Position numbers and translations under genes: made by a program | Assembly: GCF_900103785.1 (NCBI RefSeq) | Contig: NZ_FNHE01000016.1 | Location: forward strand, 24,747 to 88,746 | DNA from: Geodermatophilus siccatus | GTDB taxonomy: Bacteria; Actinomycetota; Actinomycetes; Mycobacteriales; Geodermatophilaceae | Length of the DNA: 64,000 nt | Direction: 5' to 3' | Part shown: positions 39,884-49,242 of the stretch, one piece after another | How positions within the stretch are numbered: the stretch's first letter is position 1 | How the letters are laid out: every line of letters begins with the position of its first letter | The notes under the pieces: model-generated | What the model saw: only the letters and a program-made list of their open reading frames with translations | Databases searched by the model: none | What the model was told of the DNA's origin: nothing

Positions 39884-40311
39884 TCAGGCGCGGGCGCGCA
39901 GCTCGCTGTCGACCGCGTCGGGGGCGCCACCGAACTCGTCTGCGACCTCCCCGGCGACGACCACCGCGGTGACCAGCACCCCCCTGGTCTCGACGAAGAC
40001 GCCGATCAGCAGCAGGTCGAGCGCGAGGAGGACCAGCGCCGCCGACAGCGACCGGGCGGTGCCGAACCGCGCCTGCAGCGCCGGGGTGCGGCGACGACGG
40101 AGAAGAAGGCCACCAGCAGGCCCCAGCCGGAGAAGACGAAGCCCAGCTGCAGCTCGGAGAGCTCCGTCGGGAACGGCGCGTGGCCGAGCATCGTGGAGAA
40201 GCCCCAGTTGTAGAGCAGGGCGGTGACGCTCGTGGTCAGCAGGCCGCGGTGGCGCAGCGCCCCGAGCGGCGCGCTCAGCGGGGTGGGCCACGCGGGAGCC
40301 AAGGCGCTCAC
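39884..40311 (-). pseudogene. frameshifted and truncated MFS transporter
   Basis: One frame from GTG 40311 reads GALRHRGLLTTSVTALLYNW and FVFSGWGLLVAFFSVVAAP, then breaks near 40095; the next frame continues PALQARFGTARSLSAALVLL and GVFVETRGVLVTAVVVAGEV before ending after a stretch that no longer looks like a transporter. It corresponds to about four helices of a 12-14-TM MFS exporter, with the remainder deleted. A palindromic operator still sits before the start. Confidence 0.7.
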
Positions 40312-40318
40312 GTCATCC

Positions 40319-40335
40319 GGTTGTAATACGCAACC
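40319..40335. promoter_or_regulatory. inverted repeat before the MFS remnant
   Basis: GGTTG-TAATACG-CAACC, 7 bases upstream of the GTG of the broken MFS gene, in an AT-rich patch unusual here. Probably an operator of a MarR/TetR-type regulator, now orphaned. An adjacent palindrome CCGGACCGGTCCGG is at 40341-40354. Confidence 0.5.
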
Positions 40336-40356
40336 ACCTTCCGGACCGGTCCGGGG

Positions 40357-41880
40357 TCAGAACCATGACGGGAACCACATCCGGTCCAGCCACTCCGCCT
40401 GCGTCAGCGGCTCCCCGGTGAGGACGGGCAGGAAGAAGACGAAGGTCGCCGCCACCACGCCGACGTAGAGCGCGACCACGCCCAGGCCGACCTGCCGGCG
40501 CAGCCGCGGTGCGCCGGGGCGGCCCAGCACGTCCTGCAGCGCCAGGACGACGGCCAGCACGAAGAACGGCAGCACGGGTGCGGTGTAGAAGGCGAACATC
40601 GTGCGCTCGGGGTTGAGGAACCAGGTGCCCCAGCCCGCCGCGACCGCGACGGCGACCACCAGCGCGGCGGGGTCCCGGCGGGCGACCAGGCGCCAGACCA
40701 CCCACACCAGCGCCGGCGCGAAGGCGAACCAGAGGGTCGGCGTCCCGACCATGAGGATGTAGCGGATGATCGGGTCGCCGGACGCGTCGGTGAGGCCCTG
40801 CGGGTTCCACAGCAGGATCGGCCGGCCGTTGACCAGCCAGCTCCACGGCCCGGACTCCCACGGGTGCGGGGTGGACAGGCCGTTGTGGAAGGCCAGCCAC
40901 TCGGCGTGCTGGTGCCACAGGGAGCGCAGCGCGTCGGGCACCCACGGGAACGCCGTCTCCGGGTGCTGCTGCGCCCACGCCTTGCCCTGCGAGGTCTCGC
41001 CGAGGAACCACCCGGTGAAGCTGGCGAGGTAGGTCAGCACCGGGACGGCGGCCAGCGCCCACGACGCCCCCGGCAGGCCGCGGCGCGCGGCGGTGCGGGT
41101 CGGGCGGGGGACGCCGGCCTCCCGCCAGGCGGCGCGGTCCCAGAACAGGCTCAGCACCGCGAAGGCGGCCAGGAAGTACACCCCGCTCCACTTGACCGCG
41201 CAGGCGCACCCGAACAGGAACCCGGCGGCCAGCCGCCACCCGCGCGGGCCGAGCGCGAAGCCCGTCGCCGTCGTCCCGCCCGTCCGGATGCGTGCGCGCA
41301 CCGTGTCCCGGTCGACCACCAGGCAGGCCACCGCGGAGACGACGAAGACCTGCAGGAAGACGTCGAGCAGGCCGATCCGCGACAGCGTGAAGGCCAGGCC
41401 GTCGAGCGCCAGCAGCAGGCCGGCGACCAGGCCGAGCAGCGTCGAGCCGGTCAGCCGCCGGGTCAGCCGGGTGAGGACGACGACGGCGATGCTCCCGGCC
41501 ACCGCGGAGGGGAACCGCCACCCGAAGGAGTCGTAGCCGAACAGCCCGATGCCGCCGGCGATGAGCCACTTGCCCAGCGGCGGGTGGACGATGAACGTGT
41601 AGCCGCGGTTGTACTCGTGCCCCCACTCGAGCAGCTCGCGCGCCTCCGGCGGGTAGTACGCCTCGTCGAAGAGCAGGTCGCCCGGGTAGCCGATGCCCCA
41701 CAGCCGGATCCCGAGGGCGAACAGGCCCAGCAGCGCGGTGAGCACCCACGCGAGGACGCGGTCCGACGGCAGCGGCGGGGTGGTGTCACGGCGCGGCCGG
41801 GGGAGCGGACGGCGACGCGTCCGGGCCGGGCGCAGCTCGCCGGGCTCCCGGTCCGTGCGATCGGGAGCCAGCACCGCCAT
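40357..41880 (-). CDS. pmt: protein O-mannosyltransferase (GT39)
   Basis: A 507-residue polytopic enzyme that mannosylates secreted proteins using polyprenyl-phosphate mannose. The catalytic acidic pair is in LLFDEAYYPPEARELLEWG near residue 72, followed by FIVHPPLGKWLIAGGI and FGWRFPSAVAG, all GT39 hallmarks; about ten TM segments follow, with GTWFLNPERTMFAFYTAPVL near the end. Its place next to rsmI matches Rv1002c-Rv1003 in mycobacteria. In this genome the neighbouring SipW-exported Thr/Pro-rich proteins are plausible substrates. Start ATG. Confidence 0.92.
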   Translation of the reverse strand: MAVLAPDRTDREPGELRPARTRRRPLPRPRRDTTPPLPSDRVLAWVLTALLGLFALGIRLWGIGYPGDLLFDEAYYPPEARELLEWGHEYNRGYTFIVHPPLGKWLIAGGIGLFGYDSFGWRFPSAVAGSIAVVVLTRLTRRLTGSTLLGLVAGLLLALDGLAFTLSRIGLLDVFLQVFVVSAVACLVVDRDTVRARIRTGGTTATGFALGPRGWRLAAGFLFGCACAVKWSGVYFLAAFAVLSLFWDRAAWREAGVPRPTRTAARRGLPGASWALAAVPVLTYLASFTGWFLGETSQGKAWAQQHPETAFPWVPDALRSLWHQHAEWLAFHNGLSTPHPWESGPWSWLVNGRPILLWNPQGLTDASGDPIIRYILMVGTPTLWFAFAPALVWVVWRLVARRDPAALVVAVAVAAGWGTWFLNPERTMFAFYTAPVLPFFVLAVVLALQDVLGRPGAPRLRRQVGLGVVALYVGVVAATFVFFLPVLTGEPLTQAEWLDRMWFPSWF

Positions 41881-41895
41881 GCGGCCAGGGTAGTG

Positions 41896-41948
41896 GGAGG
41901 ACCAGCCTGCCCCCCGGCGCTCGCACGCTCGCGCCGGGCCCCTGCAGG
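41896..41948 (+). repeat. palindromic intergenic element, copy D
   Basis: Inner arms CCCGGCG and CGCCGGG, outer arms AGCCTGC and GCAGGCT, loop CTCGCACGCTCG. It is the only copy lying between divergent genes rather than behind a stop codon. Confidence 0.7.
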
Positions 41949-42013
41949 CTCAGGGCGGTGCCCTGGACGGGGCCGGCGGGCCCCTGCAGGCGGGTCTGCG
42001 GCAGCGGTCGTGA

Positions 42014-42019
42014 CAGGCT
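42014..42019 (+). promoter_or_regulatory. candidate -10 box of leaderless rsmI
   Basis: CAGGCT, seven bases before the ATG at 42027, with no Shine-Dalgarno between. Confidence 0.35.
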
Positions 42020-42026
42020 CGTGGAC

Positions 42027-42863
42027 ATGGGACGGCTCGTGCTCGGTGGAGCGCCGCTGGGACAGCCCGGGGACGTCGGCCCGCGGCTGCGCACCGCGAT
42101 GGCGACCGCGGACGTGCTCGCCGTCGAGGACACCCGCCGCCTGCACCGCCTGGCCGCCGACCTGGAGGTGCGGCTGTCGGGCCGGGTGGTGACCTTCCAC
42201 GAGTCCGTCGAGCGCTCCCGGCTGCCGGGGCTGCTGGCCGCGCTGGCCGAGGGGCGCACCGTCCTGCTGCTCACCGACGCCGGGATGCCCTCGGTCTCCG
42301 ACCCCGGCTACACGCTGGTGCGCGCCGCGATCGAGGCCGGCGTCGAGGTGACCTCGGTGCCCGGGCCCTCGGCGGTGACGACGGCGCTCGCGGTGTCGGG
42401 CCTGCCGGTCGACCGGTTCTGCTTCGAGGGCTTCCTCCCGCGCAAGCCGGGGGAGCGGCGGTCGCGACTGGCCGGCCTGGCCGACGAGCGCCGCACGATG
42501 GTGTTCTTCGAGTCGCCGCACCGGCTGGCCGACGCGCTCACCGACGCCGCGGCGGTGATGGGCGAGGGCCGCCCTGCCGCCGTCTGCCGGGAGCTGACCA
42601 AGACCCACGAGGAGGTCCGCCGGGGGTCGTTGGGCGAGCTGGCCTCGTGGGCGGCCGACGGGGTGCGCGGGGAGATCACCCTGGTCGTCGGTGGCGCACC
42701 TGTGGCCCCGGTGGCGCTGTCGCCGTCCGAGCTGGCCGCTCTCGTGGCCGAGGAGGAGGCCGCGGGCGCCACCCGCAAGGACGCCATCCGCGCCGTCGTC
42801 GTCCGCACCGGGCTGCCCCGCCGCACGGTCTACGACGCGGTCGTCGCCGCCAAGTCCGACTGA
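42027..42863 (+). CDS. rsmI: 16S rRNA 2'-O-ribose C1402 methyltransferase
   Basis: A 278-residue SAM-dependent enzyme that methylates C1402 in the ribosomal P site. Tetrapyrrole-methylase fold motifs: GAPLGQPGDVGPRL, VEDTRRLHRLA, FHESVERSR, LLLTDAGMPSVSDPGYTLVR, VPGPSAVTTALAVSGLP, FEGFLPRKPGERRSRL and FFESPHRL. The C-terminal helix (ATRKDAIRAVVVRTGLPRRT) is complete. It reads divergently from the mannosyltransferase. Probably leaderless (CAGGCT box 7 bases before ATG). Confidence 0.95.
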   Translation: MGRLVLGGAPLGQPGDVGPRLRTAMATADVLAVEDTRRLHRLAADLEVRLSGRVVTFHESVERSRLPGLLAALAEGRTVLLLTDAGMPSVSDPGYTLVRAAIEAGVEVTSVPGPSAVTTALAVSGLPVDRFCFEGFLPRKPGERRSRLAGLADERRTMVFFESPHRLADALTDAAAVMGEGRPAAVCRELTKTHEEVRRGSLGELASWAADGVRGEITLVVGGAPVAPVALSPSELAALVAEEEAAGATRKDAIRAVVVRTGLPRRTVYDAVVAAKSD

Positions 42864-42918
42864 CTCGCGCGGCACCCTCTGCGCGCAGGAGGACAAGTCC
42901 GCCTTCGGAACAGGTCCC

Positions 42919-43800
42919 TCAGCGCGCACTCGCGGCCAGCGCAGCAGCGATGCGGGAGATCAGCCGCACCGGGTCGTGGAGGTCCACGGCCGTCACGAAC
43001 ACCACCTGCCAGCCGGCCTCGCGGAGCCGGTTGAGCCGCTCCCGGTCCCGGAGGAACTGCTCACGGCCGCCGTGCCACAGGCCGTCGTACTCCAGGGCCA
43101 CACGGTGCTCCGGCCACGCGAAGTCCACCCGGGCCACGAGACCGCGCTGGTCGTGGACCCGGTACTGCGCCACGGGCGGCGGCAGGTCGCTGCGCCCCAC
43201 CAGCAGCCGGACCCTGGTCTCCTGGGGCGACTCGGCGAGCCCGTCGGCGAGCCCCGCCACGTCCCGGGCGCGCGCCGACCCGGGACCGCGGGAGGCCGCC
43301 GCCAGCGACCGGATCGCCGCGAGCCGCACCACGCCGGTGGCGACGAGCTGGTCGACCGCGGCGACGGCGTCGTCACGCGGGAGGACTGACGCCAAGCGGA
43401 CGGCGGTCGCCTCAGGTGTCGTGACCAGGACCTCACGGCGACGCCGCACCTGGTCCCGGTGGAGTGCGGCGCGTCGTACTACGAGGCCCTCCACCCGCAC
43501 CTGGTGATTCCGGGGTGGCACGGTCACCTCCACGGGTTGTCCGGCGTCGGCGAGGCCGACGTCCCACAGGACCGCGGCGCTGCGGCCGGTGACGACCGCC
43601 TCCGGCAGCAGGACCACGGCGGCCCGGGCCCGGAGCTCGTGAGTGACCGGGACATCGCGGTGCACGTAGACGTCGGGGAAGAGACGCCGCCAGGTGCTGC
43701 CGCGCAACCGGCGTCGGGTCATGACCCCGGAGCGGATGGCGTCCGAGCCGCGGAAGGGGACGGCGCGGAGGGCGTCGGGCACGAGCGGCGCGGGAGGCAC
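42919..43800 (-). CDS. AbiEi-like antitoxin N-terminus fused to DUF559 endonuclease-like domain
   Basis: A 293-residue protein. The N-terminal ~60 residues (GSDAIRSGVMTRRRLRGSTW, LFPDVYVHRDVPVT) match the AbiEi-type winged-helix region; the middle is variable; the last ~100 (RVDFAWPEHRVALEYDGLWH, EQFLRDRERLNRLREAGWQV) are DUF559, a Vsr/PD-(D/E)XK-type fold with E-Y-D-G and the E-x-N pattern. Start at GTG 43800 gives PPAPLVPDALRAVPF, as in homologues; the longer frame is Arg-rich. No AbiEii nucleotidyltransferase is nearby, so this is an orphan. Function is unproven. Confidence 0.78.
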   Translation of the reverse strand: MPPAPLVPDALRAVPFRGSDAIRSGVMTRRRLRGSTWRRLFPDVYVHRDVPVTHELRARAAVVLLPEAVVTGRSAAVLWDVGLADAGQPVEVTVPPRNHQVRVEGLVVRRAALHRDQVRRRREVLVTTPEATAVRLASVLPRDDAVAAVDQLVATGVVRLAAIRSLAAASRGPGSARARDVAGLADGLAESPQETRVRLLVGRSDLPPPVAQYRVHDQRGLVARVDFAWPEHRVALEYDGLWHGGREQFLRDRERLNRLREAGWQVVFVTAVDLHDPVRLISRIAAALAASAR

Positions 43801-43924
43801 CGGCGCACCATGTCCCAGCCGCAGGCCGCCGCGTTCACGTCGTCCACAGGCTGGGGCGTCAGTGCGCGCGGGTGGTCGCGTCCGCTCGGCCGGATCGGGC
43901 CTCCACCGCACACCGCAGCCGGCC

Positions 43925-45031
43925 TCACAGCCAGCCGTTGCGCTTGAAACCGCGGTAGAGCAGCAGGCAGGTGCCGATGATCACCAGCAGCACCAGCGGG
44001 TAGCCGTAGCGCCAGCGCAGCTCGGGCATGTGCTCGAAGTTCATCCCGTAGATGCCCGCGATCGCGGTGGGGACGGCGATGATGCCGGCCCACGCGCTGA
44101 TCTTGCGCATGTCCTCGTTGTCGGCCATCGAGGTCCGGGCCAGCGACGCCTGCAGGATCGAGGTGAGCAGCTCGTCGAGGGCGGCCACCTGGTCGCGCAC
44201 CCGGATGGCGTGGTCCTCGACGTCGCGGAAGTAGGACCGCATCGCCGCCGGGACGACGTCGATCTGCTTCTCGGCCAGCTTCTCCAGCGGCACCTCCAGC
44301 GGGGAGACCGCCCGGCGCAGCGACAGCAGCTCCCGCTTGAGCTGGTAGAGTCGGCCGATGTCGTCGGTTCGCTCCGGGCTGAACACCGAGGCCTCGAGCT
44401 CCTCGACGTCCTCCTCGACCGCGGTGGCGACGTCGACGAAGGCGTCGACCACGCTGTCGGCGACCGCGTAGAGCACCGACGCGGGGCCGTGGCACAGCAG
44501 GTCCGGCTGCGACTCCAGGCTGCGGCGCAGGTCGGCCAGGCCGCCGTGCTCGCCGTGCCGCACGGTGATCACGTAGTGCGGCCCGACGAAGACCATGACC
44601 TCGCCGGTGTCGACGACCTCGCTGGTCGCGGTCAGCTGGTCGTGCTCCACGTACCGGGCGGTGGTCAGCACCATGAACAGGACGTCGTCGTAGCGCTCCA
44701 GCTTGGGCCGCTGGTGGGCGTAGACGGCGTCCTCCACGGCCAGCGGGTGCAGCCGGTAGTGCTCGGCGATCTCGCCCAGCTCCCGCTCGGTCGGCGCGTA
44801 GAGGCCGAGCCAGACGAAGCCCCCCTCGTCCACGGCCACCCGCAGCGCCTCGTGCGGCTCGACCGGGGGCTCCCGGCGTCCGTCGACGTAGACGGCGCAG
44901 TCGACGACCGGGCCGACGTCGTCCGGCCGGGACGGCGTCGTGCGCGGCCGGCCCTCGGGCCGCGGACGGGTCGACGGGGGCTCCGTCGGCAGCTCGCGGG
45001 GCGCTCCGCGGGGGACCTCCGTGCCGGGCAT
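43925..45031 (-). CDS. corA: CorA-family magnesium/cobalt transporter
   Basis: A 368-residue inner-membrane channel subunit. A ~50-residue charged N-terminal extension precedes the cytoplasmic funnel domain (VWLGLYAPTERELGEIAEHY, HPLAVEDAVYAHQRPKLERY); the long stalk helix carries DNEDMRKISAWAGIIAVPTA, and the signature is IYGMNFEHMPEL (YGMN) before TM2 (YPLVLLVIIGTCLLLYRGF). Works as a pentamer importing Mg2+. ATG 45031 is supported by GGAAGGGAG 7 bases upstream. It reads divergently from the amino-acid permease. Confidence 0.93.
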   Translation of the reverse strand: MPGTEVPRGAPRELPTEPPSTRPRPEGRPRTTPSRPDDVGPVVDCAVYVDGRREPPVEPHEALRVAVDEGGFVWLGLYAPTERELGEIAEHYRLHPLAVEDAVYAHQRPKLERYDDVLFMVLTTARYVEHDQLTATSEVVDTGEVMVFVGPHYVITVRHGEHGGLADLRRSLESQPDLLCHGPASVLYAVADSVVDAFVDVATAVEEDVEELEASVFSPERTDDIGRLYQLKRELLSLRRAVSPLEVPLEKLAEKQIDVVPAAMRSYFRDVEDHAIRVRDQVAALDELLTSILQASLARTSMADNEDMRKISAWAGIIAVPTAIAGIYGMNFEHMPELRWRYGYPLVLLVIIGTCLLLYRGFKRNGWL

Positions 45032-45135
45032 CCGCACTCCCTTCCGAGCGGGTCGACGGCACAGCGTAGGCATGCGGGCCGGCGGCACCCGTGCCACGCT
45101 CGCGGGGTCCGGATCTGCCGAGAGGTGGGGGCGTC

Positions 45136-46638
45136 GTGGCCGTGAACACCCGTCGGGTGAAGTCCGTCGAGGACTCCATCCGGGACACCGACGAGCCGGA
45201 GCACCGGCTCAAGAAGAACCTGTCGGGCCTGGACCTCACGGTCTTCGGCGTCGGCGTGATCATCGGCACCGGCATCTTCGTGCTCACGGGCATCGTCGCC
45301 CGCGACCAGGCCGGCCCCGCCGTGGCGATCTCGTTCGTCATCGCCGGCGTGGTCTGCGGGCTGGCGGCGATCTGCTACGCCGAGTTCGCCTCGACGGTGC
45401 CGGTCGCCGGGTCGGCGTACACGTTCTCCTACGCCACCTTCGGCGAGTTCATCGCCTGGATCATCGGCTGGGACCTCGTCCTCGAGCTGGCCCTCGGCGC
45501 GGCGACGGTGGCGGTCGGCTGGTCGGGCTACCTCAACCAGCTGCTCGACGACATCGGCACGCCGCTGCCGACGTCGATCGCGGGGGAGACGGCGACGGTC
45601 AACATCCCGGCGATCGTCATCGCCCTGGTGATGACCGGCGTGCTGATCCTCGGGATCAAGCTCTCCTCCCGCGTCACCGCCATCATCGTGGCGATCAAGC
45701 TGGTGGTCGTCCTGCTGGTGATCGTGGTCGGGTTCTTCTACACGAAGGCCGAGAACTACACGCCGTTCGTCCCGCCCGCGCAGCCCGCGGCCGCGGGGGA
45801 GGAGGGCTGGCTGCACACGCCGCTCATCTCGGTGCTCACCGGGTTCAGCCCCGGCACGTTCGGCTGGGGCGGCGTGCTCGCCGGCGCCGCGATCGTGTTC
45901 TTCGCGTTCATTGGCTTCGACATCGTGGCCACCGCGGCGGAGGAGACGCGGAACCCCAAGCGGGACATGCCGCGCGGGATCATCGGCTCGCTGGCGATCT
46001 GCACCCTGCTCTACGTGGCGGTGTCGCTGGTGGTCGTGGGGATGCAGAACTACACCGAGCTGAGCGCGACCGCGCCGCTCGCGGGGGCGTTCTCGGCCAA
46101 CGGGATGCCGATCTTCTCGAGCATCATCTCGCTGGGCGCGCTGGCCGGGCTCACGTCGGTGGTCATGATCCTGATGCTCGGTCAGTCGCGGGTGCTGTTC
46201 GCGATGAGCCGTGACCACCTGCTCCCGCCCGGCCTGGCGAAGGTGCACCCGCGGTACGGCACGCCGTACCGCATCACGATCGCCACCGGTGTGGTGGTCG
46301 CGCTGCTCGCCGGGTTCGTCCCGCTCACCGCGCTCGCGGAGCTGGTGAACATCGGCACGCTGTTCGCCTTCTTCCTCGTCTCGATCGGGGTCTGGGTGCT
46401 GCGGCGCACCCGGCCGGACCTGCACCGCACGTTCCGCGTGCCCCTCGTCCCGGTGCTGCCGATCGTCTCGGCGCTGGCCTCGCTGTGGCTCATGTCGAAC
46501 CTGCCCACGGACACCTGGCTGCGCTTCCTCGTCTGGATGGCGCTCGGCATCGGGATGTACTACGTCTACGGCCGCCGCCGCAGCCGGATGGCCACCGGGG
46601 AACGGCTGTCGGCCGCCGAGAACATCGCCCGCCACTGA
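45136..46638 (+). CDS. APC-family amino-acid permease
   Basis: A 500-residue inner-membrane transporter with 12 TM segments. TM1 has the substrate-binding GVGVIIGTGIFVLTG; TM2-3 read AGLAAICYAEFASTVPVAGSA-like (here CGLAAICYAEFASTVPVAGS); TM6 has AFIGFDIVATAAEETRNPKR. This is the cationic-amino-acid (CAT/YfnA-like) branch; the exact substrate is open. GTG start with AGAGGTGGGGG. No linked catabolic genes. Confidence 0.9.
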   Translation: MAVNTRRVKSVEDSIRDTDEPEHRLKKNLSGLDLTVFGVGVIIGTGIFVLTGIVARDQAGPAVAISFVIAGVVCGLAAICYAEFASTVPVAGSAYTFSYATFGEFIAWIIGWDLVLELALGAATVAVGWSGYLNQLLDDIGTPLPTSIAGETATVNIPAIVIALVMTGVLILGIKLSSRVTAIIVAIKLVVVLLVIVVGFFYTKAENYTPFVPPAQPAAAGEEGWLHTPLISVLTGFSPGTFGWGGVLAGAAIVFFAFIGFDIVATAAEETRNPKRDMPRGIIGSLAICTLLYVAVSLVVVGMQNYTELSATAPLAGAFSANGMPIFSSIISLGALAGLTSVVMILMLGQSRVLFAMSRDHLLPPGLAKVHPRYGTPYRITIATGVVVALLAGFVPLTALAELVNIGTLFAFFLVSIGVWVLRRTRPDLHRTFRVPLVPVLPIVSALASLWLMSNLPTDTWLRFLVWMALGIGMYYVYGRRRSRMATGERLSAAENIARH

Positions 46639-46740
46639 CTCCCCCGGAGGGGTGAGGCCGCCGGCCCGGCGCCTCCAGCCGACCGCTCCGGGCGCCGACC
46701 CGACCGGTGACCGACGTCCCCGGCCAGGGAGAGCACACCC

Positions 46741-47376
46741 GTGGCGAGCACCGTCCTCGACGCTGGCGAGAGCCCGCGCGCGCCGTCGTCCCCCGACCGG
46801 GGTCGGCCGCCGGCCGCCGTGCTGGTGGCCGCCGCCGTCGGCGTGGCGGAGGCGGTCGCGCTGCTGGCGGGCGGGCTGACCGGGCTGGACGGCCTGCTGC
46901 TGTCCCCGCTGCGGCCGGCGGGCCCGGTGGTGGCGGTCGTGCTGCTGCTCCTCGCCGGGTGGGTGGTGCTGTGCGCCGGCGGGGGGATGCTGCTGCTCGA
47001 CCGGTCCGGACGACGGGTCCACACCGCCGTCGCCACCGCCGAGATCGCGCTCGCCGGCGCGTTCACGGCGCTGGCCCTGACCACCCCGCTGTTCGACGCA
47101 CTGCCGGTGGCCCTGCCGCTGCCGGCGCTGGGCCTGCTGTCCCTGGGCCTGCCGGTCGGCAAGCTGCTGCTCGCCGGCGCCCCCTCGGTCGTGGCCTGGC
47201 TCGCGGAGGGCCCGCGCACGCCGGCCTCCCGTCCCGAGCCGGCCGCCGCCGGCCCGCGGACCCGGGCGGCCACCCTCGCCGTCATCGGCCTGGCCCTGGT
47301 CGCCGTCGCGCTCACCACCCCGGTGCCCCCCGCCGCTCCCGGCGCCCCGGCGACCGCGGGCACCAGCCAGCACTGA
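46741..47376 (+). CDS. hypothetical multi-pass membrane protein
   Basis: A 211-residue Ala/Leu/Pro-rich protein with five or six hydrophobic segments (VLVAAAVGVAEAVALLAGG, VVAVVLLLLAGWVVLCAGGG, LALVAVALTTPV) and a charged loop at ~155-180. No motif I recognise. GTG has a GGGAGA about 10 bases upstream. It lies about 30 bases before metG and could share its upstream region, but metG has its own promoter-like box. Confidence 0.65.
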   Translation: MASTVLDAGESPRAPSSPDRGRPPAAVLVAAAVGVAEAVALLAGGLTGLDGLLLSPLRPAGPVVAVVLLLLAGWVVLCAGGGMLLLDRSGRRVHTAVATAEIALAGAFTALALTTPLFDALPVALPLPALGLLSLGLPVGKLLLAGAPSVVAWLAEGPRTPASRPEPAAAGPRTRAATLAVIGLALVAVALTTPVPPAAPGAPATAGTSQH

Positions 47377-47396
47377 ACCGGGTGGACGCCGCCGCC

Positions 47397-47402
47397 TAGG
47401 CT
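47397..47402 (+). promoter_or_regulatory. -10 box of leaderless metG promoter
   Basis: TAGGCT, six bases before the GTG at 47409, with no Shine-Dalgarno. Confidence 0.45.
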
Positions 47403-47408
47403 CGTGCC

Positions 47409-49202
47409 GTGAGTGATCGGCACATCCTGACCGCCGTGGCCTGGCCCTACGCCAACGGCCCGCGGCACATCGGCCACGTCTCCGGCTTCGGCGTCCCCTC
47501 GGACGTCTTCAGCCGCTACCACCGCATGGTGGGCGACCGGGTGCTGATGGTCAGCGGCACCGACGAGCACGGGACGCCGATCACCGTCGCCGCCGACGCC
47601 GAGGGCGTGATCCCGCGGGAGATCGCCGACCGCAACAACCGGGTCATCGTCGGCGACCTGCAGTCGCTCGGGCTGTCCTACGACCTGTTCACGCGGACGA
47701 CGACGGTGAACCACGCGCAGATCGCGCAGGAGATCTTCCTCGGACTGCTGAAGAACGGGTACGTCTTCCCGAAGACGACGCTCGGCGCGATCAGCCCGTC
47801 GACGGGGCGCACCCTGCCCGACCGCTACATCGAGGGCACCTGCCCGATCTGCGGCTACGACGGCGCCCGCGGCGACCAGTGCGACAACTGCGGCAACCAG
47901 CTCGACCCGGTGGACCTGATCAACCCGAAGAGCCGGATCAACGGCGAGACGCCGAAGTTCGTCGAGGAGGAGCACTACTTCCTCGACCTGCCGGCCTTCA
48001 CCCGCGCCCTCGGCGACTGGCTGGACTCGCGGCGCGGGTGGCGGCCCAACGTCCTGAACTTCGCGAAGAACCTGCTCACCGACCTCAAGCCGCGCAGCTA
48101 CACCCGCGACATCGACTGGGGTGTCCCGGTGCCGCTCGAGGGCTGGCGCGACCGCCCCGACAAGCGCATCTACGTGTGGTTCGACGCCGTCGTCGGCTAC
48201 CTGTCGGCCTCGATCGAGTGGGCCCGCCGCTCCGGGGACGACGACGCGTGGCGCCAGTGGTGGCAGACGCCGGACTCCGACGCCTACTACTTCATGGGCA
48301 AGGACAACATCGTCTTCCACGCCGAGATCTGGCCCGCCCAGCTCCTCGGCTACGACGGCGAGGGCGACAAGGGCGGGACGCCGGGGTCGCTGGGCCGGCT
48401 GAACCTGCCGACCGAGGTGGTCTCCAGCGAGTTCCTGACGATGGAGGGGCGCAAGTTCTCCTCCTCCCGCCAGGTGGTCATCTACGTGCGCGACTTCCTG
48501 GCCCGCTACGACGCCGACGCGCTGCGCTACTTCATCGCCGCGGCCGGACCGGAGAGCCAGGACACCGACTTCACCTGGGCCGAGTTCCTGCGGCGCAACA
48601 ACGACGAGCTGGTGGCCGGCTGGGGGAACCTGGTCAACCGCACGGTGTCCATGGCGGCGAAGAACGTCGGCGCCGTCCCGACGCCGGGGGAGCTCACCGA
48701 CGCCGACCGCGCGCTGCTGTCGGCCACGCAGGGCGCGTTCGGCCCCGTCGGCGAGCTGCTGTCGCGCAACCGGCAGAAGGCCGCGGCCACGGAGGCGATG
48801 CGGGTGGTGGGCGAGGCGAACAAGTACCTGTCCGACCAGGCGCCGTGGAAGCTCAAGGAGGACCCGGCCCGCCGGGACACCGTGCTGCACACCGCGCTGC
48901 AGGCGGTCAGCGACTGCAACGCGCTGCTCACCCCGTTCCTCCCGCACTCGGCGCAGAAGGTGCACGAGCTGCTCGGCGGCACCGGCGTGTGGTCGCCGGC
49001 GCCGCGGGTCGAGGAGGTCACCGACCTCGACGACGGCTCGCCGTACCCGATCATCACCGGTGACTACGACGAGGGGCAGGCGGTCTGGGCCTCCCGGCCG
49101 TTGCCGCCGGGGACGCCGCTGTCGCCGCCCACCCCGGTGTTCAAGAAGCTCGACGAGTCGATCGTCGCGGAGGAGCTGGCCCGGCTCGAGGACGGCCAGT
49201 GA
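47409..49202 (+). CDS. metG: methionyl-tRNA synthetase
   Basis: A 597-residue class I synthetase. Catalytic motifs: [16 protein letters not shown] (HIGH) at the N-terminus and KFSSSR (KMSKS equivalent) near residue 350. The zinc knuckle [18 protein letters not shown] has all four cysteines. [13 protein letters not shown] and [14 protein letters not shown] are the methionine pocket. The anticodon-binding helical domain follows, without a C-terminal tRNA-binding (EMAP) domain. Length is normal for actinobacteria. It is followed by tatD after 40 bases, as in mycobacteria (Rv1007c-Rv1008). Confidence 0.97.
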   Translation: MSDRHILTAVAWPYANGPRHIGHVSGFGVPSDVFSRYHRMVGDRVLMVSGTDEHGTPITVAADAEGVIPREIADRNNRVIVGDLQSLGLSYDLFTRTTTVNHAQIAQEIFLGLLKNGYVFPKTTLGAISPSTGRTLPDRYIEGTCPICGYDGARGDQCDNCGNQLDPVDLINPKSRINGETPKFVEEEHYFLDLPAFTRALGDWLDSRRGWRPNVLNFAKNLLTDLKPRSYTRDIDWGVPVPLEGWRDRPDKRIYVWFDAVVGYLSASIEWARRSGDDDAWRQWWQTPDSDAYYFMGKDNIVFHAEIWPAQLLGYDGEGDKGGTPGSLGRLNLPTEVVSSEFLTMEGRKFSSSRQVVIYVRDFLARYDADALRYFIAAAGPESQDTDFTWAEFLRRNNDELVAGWGNLVNRTVSMAAKNVGAVPTPGELTDADRALLSATQGAFGPVGELLSRNRQKAAATEAMRVVGEANKYLSDQAPWKLKEDPARRDTVLHTALQAVSDCNALLTPFLPHSAQKVHELLGGTGVWSPAPRVEEVTDLDDGSPYPIITGDYDEGQAVWASRPLPPGTPLSPPTPVFKKLDESIVAEELARLEDGQ

Positions 49203-49242
49203 CGGCCATCCCCGCGGGGACCGCCGTCACGGGGAGTGGGGA

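Noticed and set aside
44665..47373. 902-residue minus-strand frame opposite the amino-acid permease
   Set aside because: Composition is typical antisense of GC-rich coding DNA (His/Arg/Asp/Gly runs) and the plus strand carries an unmistakable APC permease and a membrane protein.
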